From contig NZ_LHPC01000027.1 in the NCBI RefSeq assembly GCF_001297125.1, forward strand, positions 1 to 64,000: DNA of 64,000 bases, read 5' to 3'. The stretch's first letter is position 1; every line of letters begins with the position of its first letter. Both the position numbers and the translations under genes were made by a program. This document shows positions 1 to 7,628 of the stretch, piece after piece. The DNA comes from Pseudomonas sp. RIT-PI-q (GTDB taxonomy: Bacteria > Pseudomonadota > Gammaproteobacteria > Pseudomonadales > Pseudomonadaceae). A model generated the notes under the pieces. It was not told where the DNA came from. It did not search any database and worked only from the letters and a program-made list of their open reading frames with translations.

Positions 1-37
1 GTGGGATATTTACCTCTGCAACTACCTTTTAGGCAGG

Positions 38-65
38 TTGAAAAGCGGCGAAAGCCGCCTTTCAA
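38..65. repeat. Hairpin at left edge of window
   Basis: A 12-base left arm (38-49) and right arm (54-65) pair around a GAAA tetraloop with a single mismatch. The inner stem is GCGGC/GCCGC and the outer stem is TTGAAA/TTTCAA. It could be a transcription terminator for a gene to the left of the window or part of a mobile-element end. No run of T follows directly, so a terminator role is not certain. Confidence 0.45.
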
Positions 66-77
66 GCCAACAGAAAC

Positions 78-113
78 GTAAAGGATGTCCCCGGTTTCGT
101 TTGTAAAGGATGT
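78..113. repeat. Short direct repeat pair (GTAAAGGATGT)
   Basis: The 11-base word GTAAAGGATGT occurs at 78-88 and again at 103-113, 25 bases apart, and the similarity continues weakly on both sides. Repeated words of this kind are known near the ends of some insertion sequences, for example the IS21 family, but no transposase is visible. The rest of bases 1-272 holds no convincing gene. A short open frame ending with the TAG at 251-253 could be a remnant, but it is not recognisable. Confidence 0.3.
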
Positions 114-272
114 ATCCGTTTCTACACTGCGATGAACGCACCACATAATCCCAGTCCAAAACACATCAGCCGGCAGATCTCGACAAACCACTGCCTACAC
201 GAGAAGAAGCGCTCGCCTACTACCGACAAGACGAAGGCCCTCGTCCTTCCTAGCAGTACGTTTTGACTTTTT

Positions 273-521
273 TCATGCACTACAAGATAGAAAAAACAGG
301 TAGTCAGGACTATTCAATTGCCGCCCAATGAGAGCCTCCAAGCTGTTTATTTGCTCGTCCGATAATTCGTATTCATAGATCGGGTCATCTGGCTCCCGCC
401 ATCCCATTAAAACGGCGAGTCGTTCAAAATTTTCAGCTGGGATCTCTATCTGAAAAGCCAGCCGCTCCGTTGCTTTATAAAACGCCCGGACTGAGTGCTT
501 CATTTTTTTCGTTCTACTCAT
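273..521 (-). CDS. Small acidic protein, third member of a three-gene paralogue array
   Basis: Predicted to be an 82-residue soluble acidic protein of unknown function. The start is placed at 521 rather than at the upstream in-frame ATG (578) because a GGAGGGGAG ribosome-binding site lies just before it and the longer start would overlap the preceding gene. It aligns over its whole length with the products at 575-805 and 828-1067: a [GA]F near the start, a mid-protein Trp (LMGW), then L-[ST]-x-x-Q-[IV] in the C-terminal half. It sits downstream of a bacteriocin and its immunity gene on the same strand, so an extra or orphan immunity role is possible, but this is inference. It may belong to a DUF family (DUF7683 comes to mind), though I cannot confirm that. 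Confidence 0.7.
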   Translation of the reverse strand: MSRTKKMKHSVRAFYKATERLAFQIEIPAENFERLAVLMGWREPDDPIYEYELSDEQINSLEALIGRQLNSPDYLFFLSCSA

Positions 522-574
522 CCGGCTCCCCTCCGCCAATCTGCTGCTACCTATGCGCGTATTCCACAGCCCTC

Positions 575-805
575 TCATTCAGTCGATGACGTTAAATAAA
601 GATCCAGCCCTTGAGGAAAAGCCAACGAGGCCAAGCATTCAATCTCAAGCACCTGTGTCGCTGTGAGTCGAAAATCCACGCCGATACAATCATTGCTGTT
701 CGTCCATTGCATAACGGGCATCAAGTCCTCCACTGACAAACCAATATTCTGCTCAAATACCAGTTCATCCTTATCCGAATGAAAACCCATCACTGAAAAA
801 TTCAT
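575..805 (-). CDS. Small acidic protein, second member of the paralogue array
   Basis: Predicted 76-residue soluble protein with no signal peptide or membrane segment. An AAGGTGG ribosome-binding site precedes the ATG with a four-base gap, which supports the start. It is similar to the neighbouring 82-residue protein and to the broken gene upstream: the conserved Trp is in VMQW and LTATQV follows about 12 residues later. The spacing between the Trp and this motif is the same in all three to within one residue. Its place directly downstream of a colicin-type toxin/immunity pair suggests a link to bacteriocin protection, but nothing in the sequence proves this and the function is unknown. Confidence 0.7.
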   Translation of the reverse strand: MNFSVMGFHSDKDELVFEQNIGLSVEDLMPVMQWTNSNDCIGVDFRLTATQVLEIECLASLAFPQGLDLYLTSSTE

Positions 806-827
806 GGTTCCACCTTCAGTATCGAGA

Positions 828-1067
828 CTACGAGTAACTCCCGATGAACAGACTTAGCCTTTCTATGGAAGGCTCCCCAAGAACTTCAGCCATGCGCTTC
901 ACCTGCCCGGGCGTTAGTTCTGACTGCCCACCCAAACCATCTTCAAGTGAAGACTAGTTCATTACCTCGAACACCGATGGCTCTAAACCTTTCTGTATGA
1001 CTCGTTTGTACTGCAAAGAATCATCATCCTCCGGCTCTGGAAAAAAGCCTGTTATGCGTAAGTACAT
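828..1067 (-). pseudogene. First member of the small-paralogue array, broken by an in-frame TAG
   Basis: An ATG at 1067 opens a frame of 37 codons that stops at a TAG (954-956). The same frame continues for 41 more codons to a second TAG at 828-830. The joined product would be 79 residues and aligns with both downstream paralogues. The internal stop falls exactly where the other two have a conserved Trp (VMQW and LMGW against VMN-stop), so a single TGG to TAG change explains it. The part after the stop keeps the family motif LTPGQV. The gene is therefore probably a recent null allele, unless the stop is suppressed or is a sequencing error. Confidence 0.7.
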
Positions 1068-1125
1068 AGCAGCCGGCCTTACTTGGCACAGTGAGCACAC
1101 ACCTCGACGCCCTCTCAAAAGTTAG

Positions 1126-1380
1126 CTACCAGACATCGCGGTAGTCGAAAGACACCTGATAGTCGTAGGAGGACAACTCGATGGTGTGAACAAAATGCGA
1201 TTGCAGAGTCACAGCCCAGTCACCGTTAACATCGAACCCACCGTTATTGATGTTGTTTTCTGGCTCAATCCCCAGTTCATCCATGACCGAAGTATCATCC
1301 CCAAAGTCTTGTGAATACTCTCGCCCTTCGCCTATTTCGGTTTTTTTGTCGTACCAATTCAGTCGAATTTTCAGTCCCAT
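1126..1380 (-). CDS. Colicin E3/cloacin-type immunity protein (Im3-like)
   Basis: An 84-residue acidic protein that closely resembles colicin E3 immunity protein Im3 along its whole length, including MGLK at the start, EYSxDFGDD (about residues 21-29), NNGxFDV (45-51) and VSFDYRD near the end. Im3-family proteins bind the C-terminal 16S rRNase domain of their cognate toxin in the cytoplasm and block its access to the ribosome. The gene starts 7 bases after the stop of the toxin gene on the same strand, the usual toxin-immunity order, so the two are probably co-transcribed. The match between this immunity type and the toxin's nuclease type supports both calls. Confidence 0.92.
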   Translation of the reverse strand: MGLKIRLNWYDKKTEIGEGREYSQDFGDDTSVMDELGIEPENNINNGGFDVNGDWAVTLQSHFVHTIELSSYDYQVSFDYRDVW

Positions 1381-1387
1381 GGCGTCC

Positions 1388-2638
1388 TCACAGAAATTTC
1401 TTGATGTTGCGACCCGGTTTCGGATCGTCTATCCGCTCCCCGGTAACGTGATTGAAGGAACCTAAGTGGCTTCCGTCGCTGGCGCGATAAACTTCCAGCT
1501 CACCATGCATAGAGTCCCACTCATAAACTGTTCGACCTTTAGCATCCGTCCAGCGCTCTCGAAGCCCTCCACCCCCCTGTTGAGGCGTTCTTTTCTTGGC
1601 CTCTTTCAAACCTGGAAATCCAGTTATCTCTTCAATCGTAGGAGAGGGATGGTAACTGTGACCTATTCCCGGGAGCCCTTTACGCCGTACGCTCAAAACT
1701 ATGTACAGCGGCCTAACCCCCGAATCCGCCGGAAACACCAGAATGAAATCCTGATACTCCGGCGGATACACCGGGCTGACAATGATGCTGTCAGCCCTAT
1801 CGGTAGGCGGAAAAATCCACACTTGAGGCGCTTGCGGTGCTGCTTCCAGCGCCGGGATACCCAACGTATCTGCCGGGTTCGCTGCGGGTGTCCAGATCAA
1901 CTCGACCCCGCCGCCAAAGTCAGCCACTTGTTGTGAGCCACGAGCCTTGAACGTCACAACGGGAATCATCTCCCAATCACGACGGCTCTGAGTGTTGTAG
2001 CCGTAACCTTTGAGCGTACCGTCAGCCTGCGCCTCCACGCGCAGCCGAACTCGCGTCCGCGCTTGTTTGAGTGACCTTAGTTGTTCATCGGTATACAACG
2101 CGCCGTCGCCCAGGCTCGAGGGAGCCAGCAAGGCGACCAAACCAACCAATGCACCGGCCGCAACTCCAGCCGTGATGACACCGGCGCTGGCACCTGCAAC
2201 AGCAACGGTTGTCGGAGCAATCGCTGCACCACCCAACGCCAAAGAGCCGATGCCTGCCGGCAAAACACCGCTTATTTTCTTGAGCGGTAAACACCCGGAA
2301 TCATCAGTGTGGCGACCTCCCAATAAAGTGAATTCGCCATAGTCTTTAACGCTGTCCGTGGGCAGAAATCCGGATGGGCTGGCGTAGTCGATGATGGAGT
2401 CCGGTAACTTGCAAGACTTGGCAAATACGCAACCGGCGAGCGCCTGGCGCTCTTTCTGAGACGTCACCACCCGACTCTGTTCGTATGCCTCCTGTCTCGC
2501 CATCATGGCTTCATACGCGTTTTGCCTGGCATCCCTTTCCGCCATTTCGCTAGCGGTCATGTCACGTAGATAGCGGTAACCTCCTCCATCGGTGTCGTAG
2601 TGCTCCCACACTTGCGGTGTGTCCTTGCTCCTGCTCAT
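1388..2638 (-). CDS. S-type pyocin/colicin E3-like 16S rRNase bacteriocin
   Basis: A 416-residue toxin. Residues about 322-416 match the colicin E3 ribonuclease domain, which cuts 16S rRNA at the decoding site and kills by stopping translation. The catalytic set is present with the same spacing as in E3 (Asp510, His513, Glu515, Glu517, Arg545): here Asp375, His378, Glu380, Glu382 and Arg410. Residues about 180-320 look like the pyocin S translocation domain, and 129-173 form a Gly/Ala-rich hydrophobic stretch. It is shorter than E3 (551 residues), and no receptor-binding coiled coil or TonB-box region is apparent, so delivery could be by another route such as type VI secretion. No T6SS gene lies nearby. 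A GAGGGAGA ribosome-binding site supports the ATG at 2638. The Im3-like immunity gene follows. Confidence 0.9.
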   Translation of the reverse strand: MSRSKDTPQVWEHYDTDGGGYRYLRDMTASEMAERDARQNAYEAMMARQEAYEQSRVVTSQKERQALAGCVFAKSCKLPDSIIDYASPSGFLPTDSVKDYGEFTLLGGRHTDDSGCLPLKKISGVLPAGIGSLALGGAAIAPTTVAVAGASAGVITAGVAAGALVGLVALLAPSSLGDGALYTDEQLRSLKQARTRVRLRVEAQADGTLKGYGYNTQSRRDWEMIPVVTFKARGSQQVADFGGGVELIWTPAANPADTLGIPALEAAPQAPQVWIFPPTDRADSIIVSPVYPPEYQDFILVFPADSGVRPLYIVLSVRRKGLPGIGHSYHPSPTIEEITGFPGLKEAKKRTPQQGGGGLRERWTDAKGRTVYEWDSMHGELEVYRASDGSHLGSFNHVTGERIDDPKPGRNIKKFL

Positions 2639-2781
2639 CCGTCTCCCTCTCGGTCGCCACTGAAAACTCCCAGCTGAAAGCTGTAGCCGGTGACGTTACC
2701 GAGTGTTTGACGATGCGGTTGTAGGGTGAATCTGAACCTGCCGTACGATCCCTCCTCATCACTATTTGCAGCTGACTGCGC
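2635..2781 (-). pseudogene. Possible remnant of a gene upstream of the bacteriocin
   Basis: An open frame of 48 codons, bounded upstream by an in-frame TGA at 2782-2784, ends in a TGA that overlaps the bacteriocin ATG (ATGA overlap). Such overlaps usually mark translational coupling within an operon. No start codon with a ribosome-binding site is visible, and further stops lie upstream in the frame, so if it was a gene it has lost its 5' part. Its product (ending in FSGDREGDG) is not recognised. Chance cannot be excluded. Confidence 0.25.
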
Positions 2782-2838
2782 TCAAAACTTGCCGCAAAAT
2801 CAGGCCCTCATCGGCATGCCCCTTACGGACGACGCACC

Positions 2839-3192
2839 ATGAACCTCGCCCCCAACTTCCCCGACGATCACGCCATGCACCTGCTTATGCAGTTGCTGCA
2901 CGAAGAACTCGGCCTGCCCGAACGGAAAACCATCAGCCTCAGCACCTCGATCAATTTCGACTTGGGCTGCGACGGTGCTGATGCGCGAAACCTGATGGAA
3001 GCGCTGGAAGATCAGTTCGCCATCGACTTCATCGATTACGACGCCTATCGCTACTTTCAGCCGGAAGGGTTTGATGTGTTTCTCAAGCGCAGGGCGAAGG
3101 GGCGCGGCGACAAAGTCCCGCTGACTATCGGAATGCTTTACAAAGCGGTCAAATCGCAGCGGTGGGAAACACAGCAATTGGAAAACCAATAA
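2839..3192 (+). CDS. DUF1493 family protein
   Basis: A 117-residue acidic, acyl-carrier-like small protein of the DUF1493 family, whose function is not established. The family pattern is visible: a short N-terminal region, a central acidic DLGCDGADA segment (about residues 47-55), EDQFxIDF (63-70) and the C-terminal YRYFQPEGFDVFLKRR block. The ribosome-binding site upstream of the ATG is weak. A second, 5'-truncated copy of the C-terminal block lies about 600 bases downstream (3801-3950), with an XRE regulator gene in between. The gene is divergent from the bacteriocin unit. Confidence 0.75.
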   Translation: MNLAPNFPDDHAMHLLMQLLHEELGLPERKTISLSTSINFDLGCDGADARNLMEALEDQFAIDFIDYDAYRYFQPEGFDVFLKRRAKGRGDKVPLTIGMLYKAVKSQRWETQQLENQ

Positions 3193-3275
3193 AAGCAAAT
3201 GCCACGTCTAAATCTGCACGTTCAACTGCAATTATTCTGGCGCTATCACCTAAGAAGTGAAGGAATATTAGCTGC

Positions 3276-3764
3276 ATGGCTAGAAAAACGGCACCGCTGC
3301 TCCCGTCGATTGCACGACTGCTTACTGAGCTCGGCGAACGCCTCAAACTGGCTCGTATGCGTAGACGGCTAACGGCGAAACAGGTGGCTGAGCGAGCCGG
3401 GATGTCGGTCATGACATTGCGCTCTCTGGAGTCTGGTAGTGCGGGAGTGACGATGGGGGCTTATCTGTCGGTGATGCATGTATTAGGTCTGGAGCAAGAC
3501 TTAAACAAGGTCGGCTCTACCGATGAAATGGGACGTCAATTGCAGGATGCTCAACTAACCCGCATCACGAGTCCGAAGGCTAAAAAAACCGGACGTAAAC
3601 GAAGCTTGAGCGCCATTAAAGCAAGCAGAGCAACCAGCTCAAGCATAGAGGGAGTCATTAGTAAGCCGAATCTGAGCACGAGCATCATTAACTCGTTTCC
3701 TCTCAATACCTACTCGTTATCCGCGCTCCTGGTCAGGAAAAAAAAGACCGAGCCAAGCACATAA
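3276..3764 (+). CDS. XRE/HipB-like DNA-binding protein
   Basis: A 162-residue protein with a helix-turn-helix of the XRE family at about residues 22-75 ([20 protein letters not shown] then MTLRSLESG). The N-terminal 100 residues look like the HipB-like regulators that pseudomonads often encode next to a HipA-type kinase toxin, but no hipA follows here. After about residue 100 the sequence becomes Ser/Lys-rich and low in complexity and does not look like the family. It ends just before a truncated DUF1493 fragment in the same reading frame, so the tail may come from a recombination junction. GAAGGA before the ATG serves as ribosome-binding site. Possibly an orphan antitoxin-like repressor. Confidence 0.72.
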   Translation: MARKTAPLLPSIARLLTELGERLKLARMRRRLTAKQVAERAGMSVMTLRSLESGSAGVTMGAYLSVMHVLGLEQDLNKVGSTDEMGRQLQDAQLTRITSPKAKKTGRKRSLSAIKASRATSSSIEGVISKPNLSTSIINSFPLNTYSLSALLVRKKKTEPST

Positions 3765-3800
3765 CGAGCGGATGATAACGCTGAAGAATCGTTCTCCAAC

Positions 3801-3950
3801 GCCTATCGCTACTTCCAACCAGAAGGCTACGATGTCTTCCTCAAACGCAGAGCCAAAGGACGTGGCAATAAAGTGCCGCTGACTATCCAAATGCTCTACC
3901 AGGCCATCAAGGCCCAACGCTGGGACACTCGGACGCTGGAAGGCCTCTAA
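3801..3950 (+). pseudogene. 3' fragment of a second DUF1493 gene
   Basis: Forty-nine codons ending in TAA at 3948-3950 match the C-terminus of the DUF1493 protein at 2839-3192, with 38 of 49 residues identical by my count. Many codons differ at silent positions, so this is an old paralogue rather than a recent copy. The similarity starts abruptly at about 3799. Upstream there is only the end of the XRE gene, in the same frame, and no start codon. The 5' half of the gene has been lost or replaced. Confidence 0.75.
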
Positions 3951-3981
3951 CGTCCGCAGCGAACACCTATAAGGACATAGC

Positions 3982-4848
3982 GTGGACGTACTGATGGGTT
4001 TACTCGCTGCCTTGCTGTGGGGCGGCACGGATTTTCTGGTGGGTTTGAATGCCCGTGCGGTGGGCGTCAAACGTGCCGTGTATTTCGGTCAGGCACTTGG
4101 TTTTATCATCATGAGCCTGCTGCTGATGGCCTTCCCCATCTTCATTCTCAGGTCCATGGCCGCTCCGATCGAAACGTGGTTGATCGGCATCGCCGCCGCT
4201 GTGTTGACCGTGTCGGGTGCCTTGGCCCTGTCCAAAGCCTTCGCCCTCGGCAAAGCTTCTATCGTCGCTCCGCTGGTGACCTCCTATGGCGTGGTCACCA
4301 CGTTGTTGTCCTGGGCGGGCGGTGAACAGATCAGTCTGATTCAACTGTTGTGCATCGCCGTCTGCGTGATCGGCGTCGTTCTTTCCAGCATTCACTCCGA
4401 CCCGAACATCCCACACACCACCCGGGCCCGTAGTTCCATTGCTTACGCGCTGCTGGCGGCGGTGTTCTATGGCACCAGCTTCTGGCTGCAGGGCCACTTC
4501 GTCCTGCCGGTGCTTGGACCGGTGACGATGCTCTGGTTGGCCTATCTCGTTGGGCTGATCGTGTTGGTAGTGATGGTGTTGAAGATCAAGGATGGCTTGA
4601 AAATTCCGCCGTTGAAAAACTGCATGACACTGACGGGCGCCAGCCTGATGAACCTTGGCGGGTTCTCAGCATTCGCTTGGGGCGCGGTGGCGGGGTCGGT
4701 TTCGGTGGTGACGGTGATCAGCACGCTGTCCGGAGGAATCGCAGCGATTCTGGGGTATGTGTTTTTCAAGGAACGACTGGGGAAGATACAAGTGCTGGGT
4801 GTCGTTTTGGTGTTGCTCGGCGCGTTCGTTTTACACCTGAAAACGTAA
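3982..4848 (+). CDS. EamA/DMT family transporter
   Basis: A 288-residue inner-membrane protein with about ten hydrophobic segments in two repeated halves, as in EamA-type drug/metabolite transporters. The substrate cannot be read from the sequence. The start is a GTG at 3982 with AAGGA six bases upstream; an ATG four codons later is an alternative. The second half contains the typical pattern of closely spaced Gly/Ala-rich helices (AGSVSVVTVISTL, then FFKERLG before the last helix). It stands alone and is followed by a strong bidirectional terminator that it shares with the convergent pckA. Confidence 0.85.
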   Translation: MDVLMGLLAALLWGGTDFLVGLNARAVGVKRAVYFGQALGFIIMSLLLMAFPIFILRSMAAPIETWLIGIAAAVLTVSGALALSKAFALGKASIVAPLVTSYGVVTTLLSWAGGEQISLIQLLCIAVCVIGVVLSSIHSDPNIPHTTRARSSIAYALLAAVFYGTSFWLQGHFVLPVLGPVTMLWLAYLVGLIVLVVMVLKIKDGLKIPPLKNCMTLTGASLMNLGGFSAFAWGAVAGSVSVVTVISTLSGGIAAILGYVFFKERLGKIQVLGVVLVLLGAFVLHLKT

Positions 4849-4861
4849 ACCAGACGCCCAC

Positions 4862-4892
4862 AAAAAAGCCGCCCCAAAGGGCGGCTTTTTCA
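4862..4892. terminator. Bidirectional rho-independent terminator
   Basis: The stem AAAAAGCCGCCC/GGGCGGCTTTTT with a short CAAA-type loop has A-runs and T-runs on both sides, so it can stop transcription of both the transporter gene (+) and pckA (-). Confidence 0.9.
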
Positions 4893-4909
4893 TTACATCA
4901 AACCAAACC

Positions 4910-6451
4910 TTACAACTTAGGCCCAGCAGCCTTGATCGCGTCGCTCACTTCAAACTTCTTGAAGTTCTCGACAAACAACCCGGCCAGTGCTTTAGCGGCT
5001 TCATCATAAGCAGCCTTGTCAGCCCAGGTGTTACGTGGGTTCAACAGGCCGGTTTCAACGCCCGGTACGGCCAATGGCACGTCGAGGTTGATGGTGTCGA
5101 GGTGTTCGGTTTCAGCACCGATCAACGCGCCGCTCTGGATCGCTGCGATGACGCCGCGAGTGGTCGGGATGTTGAAGCGTTTGCCGACGCCGTAGCCGCC
5201 GCCGGTCCAGCCGGTGTTGACCAGGTAGACCTTGGAGCCGAAGCCGCGGATGCGCTTGATCAGCAGTTCAGCGTATTCGCCAGCCGGACGCGGGAAGAAC
5301 GGTGCGCCGAAGCAGGTGGAGAAGGTCGACTTGATGCCGCTGCCGGAACCCATTTCGGTCGAGCCCACCAGTGCGGTGTAGCCGGACAGGAAGTGGTAGG
5401 CCGCTTGTTCTTCGCTGAGGATCGACACTGGCGGCAATACGCCGGTCAGGTCGCAGGTCAGGAAGATCACTGCGTTTGGCTCGCCACCGAGGTTCTTCTC
5501 GGAGCGCTTGGCAACGTGCTCCAGCGGGTAGGCGGCGCGGCTGTTCTGGGTCAGGCTGACATCGGTGTAGTCGGCGTGCTTGGCGTCGTCGATGACGACG
5601 TTTTCCAGGACGGCGCCGTGCTTGATGGCTTTCCAGATGACCGGCTCGTTCTTCTCGGACAGGTCGATGCACTTGGCATAGCAACCGCCTTCGATGTTGA
5701 ACACCACGCCCTCGCCCCAGCCGTGTTCGTCGTCACCGATCAGGTAACGGCTTTCGTCAGCCGACAGGGTGGTTTTACCGGTGCCCGACAGACCGAAGAA
5801 CAGGGTCACGTCGCCTGCTTCACCGATGTTGGCGGCGCAGTGCATTGGCAACACGTCAGCGGCCGGCAGCAGGTAGTTCTGCACGGAGAACATGGCTTTC
5901 TTCATTTCACCGGCGTAACGCATGCCAGCGATCAGCACTTTCTTCTGTGCGAAGTTGAGGATCACGCAACCGTCGGAGTTGGTGCCGTCACGCTCTGGCA
6001 CGCACTCGAAGTTGGCAACGTTGAGGACTTGCCACTCGTCACGGCCAGCCGGGTTGTACTGAGCCGGGTTGATGAACAGGCAACGGCCGAACAGGTTCTG
6101 CCAGGCGGTCTGGGTGGTCATCTTCACGGGCAGGTAGTGGTCGGCGGACGCACCTACATGCACGTGGGAAACGAAATGCTCTTGCGCATTGTTGAACGCT
6201 TCAACGCGGTCCCACAGGGCGTCGAACTTGTCGGCCGGGAACTTGCGGTTGATCGGGCCCCAGGCGATGGAGGCCGAAGTGGACGGCTCGTCAACGATGA
6301 AACGATCGACTGGCGAGCGGCCAGTGCGGTGACCGGTGCGAACAGTCAGCGCGCCGGTATCGGCAAGCTCGCCCTCACCGCGACTCAGAGCTTCTTTTAC
6401 CAGATCATCAACACTCAGATCGGTGTACACGGCGTTATTGGCTTGCGTCAT
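4910..6451 (-). CDS. pckA: Phosphoenolpyruvate carboxykinase (ATP)
   Basis: A 513-residue cytoplasmic enzyme that converts oxaloacetate and ATP to phosphoenolpyruvate, ADP and CO2, the first committed step of gluconeogenesis. The kinase P-loop [11 protein letters not shown] (about residues 237-247) and the upstream [10 protein letters not shown] segment are typical of the ATP-dependent family, and length matches. The start at 6451 (MTQANNAVY) follows a GGGGAA ribosome-binding site and agrees with other Pseudomonas PckA proteins; an in-frame ATG at 6514 would add 21 unlikely residues. It lies next to hslO as in P. aeruginosa. Confidence 0.97.
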   Translation of the reverse strand: MTQANNAVYTDLSVDDLVKEALSRGEGELADTGALTVRTGHRTGRSPVDRFIVDEPSTSASIAWGPINRKFPADKFDALWDRVEAFNNAQEHFVSHVHVGASADHYLPVKMTTQTAWQNLFGRCLFINPAQYNPAGRDEWQVLNVANFECVPERDGTNSDGCVILNFAQKKVLIAGMRYAGEMKKAMFSVQNYLLPAADVLPMHCAANIGEAGDVTLFFGLSGTGKTTLSADESRYLIGDDEHGWGEGVVFNIEGGCYAKCIDLSEKNEPVIWKAIKHGAVLENVVIDDAKHADYTDVSLTQNSRAAYPLEHVAKRSEKNLGGEPNAVIFLTCDLTGVLPPVSILSEEQAAYHFLSGYTALVGSTEMGSGSGIKSTFSTCFGAPFFPRPAGEYAELLIKRIRGFGSKVYLVNTGWTGGGYGVGKRFNIPTTRGVIAAIQSGALIGAETEHLDTINLDVPLAVPGVETGLLNPRNTWADKAAYDEAAKALAGLFVENFKKFEVSDAIKAAGPKL

Positions 6452-6633
6452 GAGATTCCCCGTCGGCCAGTGGCCGAGTGTGCTCCAAACGTTTTGTAGT
6501 AGAAAGTCGTGCACTACTACCGCGACAAAAAGTGGGCCGGATTATGCCAGAAACGCCCAAAAATAGTAGGGCCCTCCCGTCGTAACGGCGTTATTCCGGC
6601 GCTAAGCAGTGAATTTACCTGCGCTGAACCGTT

Positions 6634-7536
6634 TTAGTGACGGGTATCTGACGGCGTCTCGACACCCGCTCCAGCGAATAATTGAGCGATATCGGCCGCG
6701 TCAAACAGGTAGCGCTGGTTGCAAAACTGGCAGTCGATTTCGATGTTTCCGCCATGTTCGATGACCAGCGACTGGGCATCTTCCAGACCCAAGCTGACCA
6801 GCGCATTGGCAGAACGTTCGCGCGAGCAACTGCAACGGAAACGCAGTTTCTGCACATCGAACAGACGAACCTGCTCTTCATGATAAAGCCTGTGAAGCAC
6901 GGTTTCATTGTCCAGGCTGAGCAATTCATCGGCGGTCAGGGTGCTGGCCAGCGCGGTGACGTGCTGCCAACTGGCGGCGCGTTCTTCTTCGTCTTTCAGA
7001 CGGTCGGCGGGCAATTGCTGCAGCAACAGGCCACGGGCGCGACGGCCATCGGCGTACAACCAGAAGCGCGTGCCGACCTGCTGGGACATGACGAAGTAGT
7101 TAGTGAAGCACTCCGACAGCGTTTCGCCATCAAGGTCGACGATGCCCTGATAACGCTGGCCTTGAGTCGGGTCTACAGTCAGTGCCAGTACACCGTTCGG
7201 CATCAGGTCGGCGAGGGTCGCGTCCGGGGCAATCTGGTCAGCCTCGTAACGGGCCAGGCCACGGATTTCGCGCTCGCTGGAGCACTCGATCATCAACAGC
7301 GGCACCGGGCCGTCGGAACGGGCCTGGAGAATCAGCAGACCATCGAACTTCAAGGTGCCGACCAGCAACGACGCTGCGGCCATCAGTTCGCCGAGCAGTT
7401 GTTTGACCGGCTCCGGATAGGCGTGTTTGGCAAGGACTTCAGCGTAGCTACGCTCCAACGAAACCAGCTCGCCGCGGGTGTCGCTGTCATCGAAGATGAA
7501 GCGTTGGGTGTAGTCGGTATCCGTTAGATCGGTCAT
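6634..7536 (-). CDS. hslO: Redox-regulated chaperone Hsp33
   Basis: A 300-residue cytoplasmic holdase that protects proteins during oxidative and heat stress. The redox switch is visible near the C-terminus: CxC at Cys235/Cys237 and CxxC at Cys269/Cys272. In the family these bind zinc when reduced and form disulfides on oxidation. The start is taken at MTDLTDTDY (7536), nine codons inside the longest frame, to match the family. The upstream neighbour in the same chromosomal order is pckA, and the divergent neighbour is a PAP2-like gene. Confidence 0.95.
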   Translation of the reverse strand: MTDLTDTDYTQRFIFDDSDTRGELVSLERSYAEVLAKHAYPEPVKQLLGELMAAASLLVGTLKFDGLLILQARSDGPVPLLMIECSSEREIRGLARYEADQIAPDATLADLMPNGVLALTVDPTQGQRYQGIVDLDGETLSECFTNYFVMSQQVGTRFWLYADGRRARGLLLQQLPADRLKDEEERAASWQHVTALASTLTADELLSLDNETVLHRLYHEEQVRLFDVQKLRFRCSCSRERSANALVSLGLEDAQSLVIEHGGNIEIDCQFCNQRYLFDAADIAQLFAGAGVETPSDTRH

Positions 7537-7628
7537 AAATTTGGGTATCTGAAGTAATGACAAAAAATGTTAAAAATTGTCTAGCAGTTCTATCTTGGTG
7601 CGCAAGGTTCAGCCATGGGAGGCATTTT

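Noticed and set aside
1..272. Protein remnant ending at 253
   Set aside because: A 34-codon frame with a plausible composition but no homologue I can name; it is too short to call.
3276..3764. HipAB toxin-antitoxin module
   Set aside because: The XRE gene looks HipB-like, but no HipA kinase gene is present downstream or upstream, so only an orphan regulator is reported.
5102..6499. 465-codon open frame antisense to pckA
   Set aside because: It lies wholly opposite a well-identified gene; GC-rich codons at the third position create long shadow frames. No recognisable product or ribosome-binding site.
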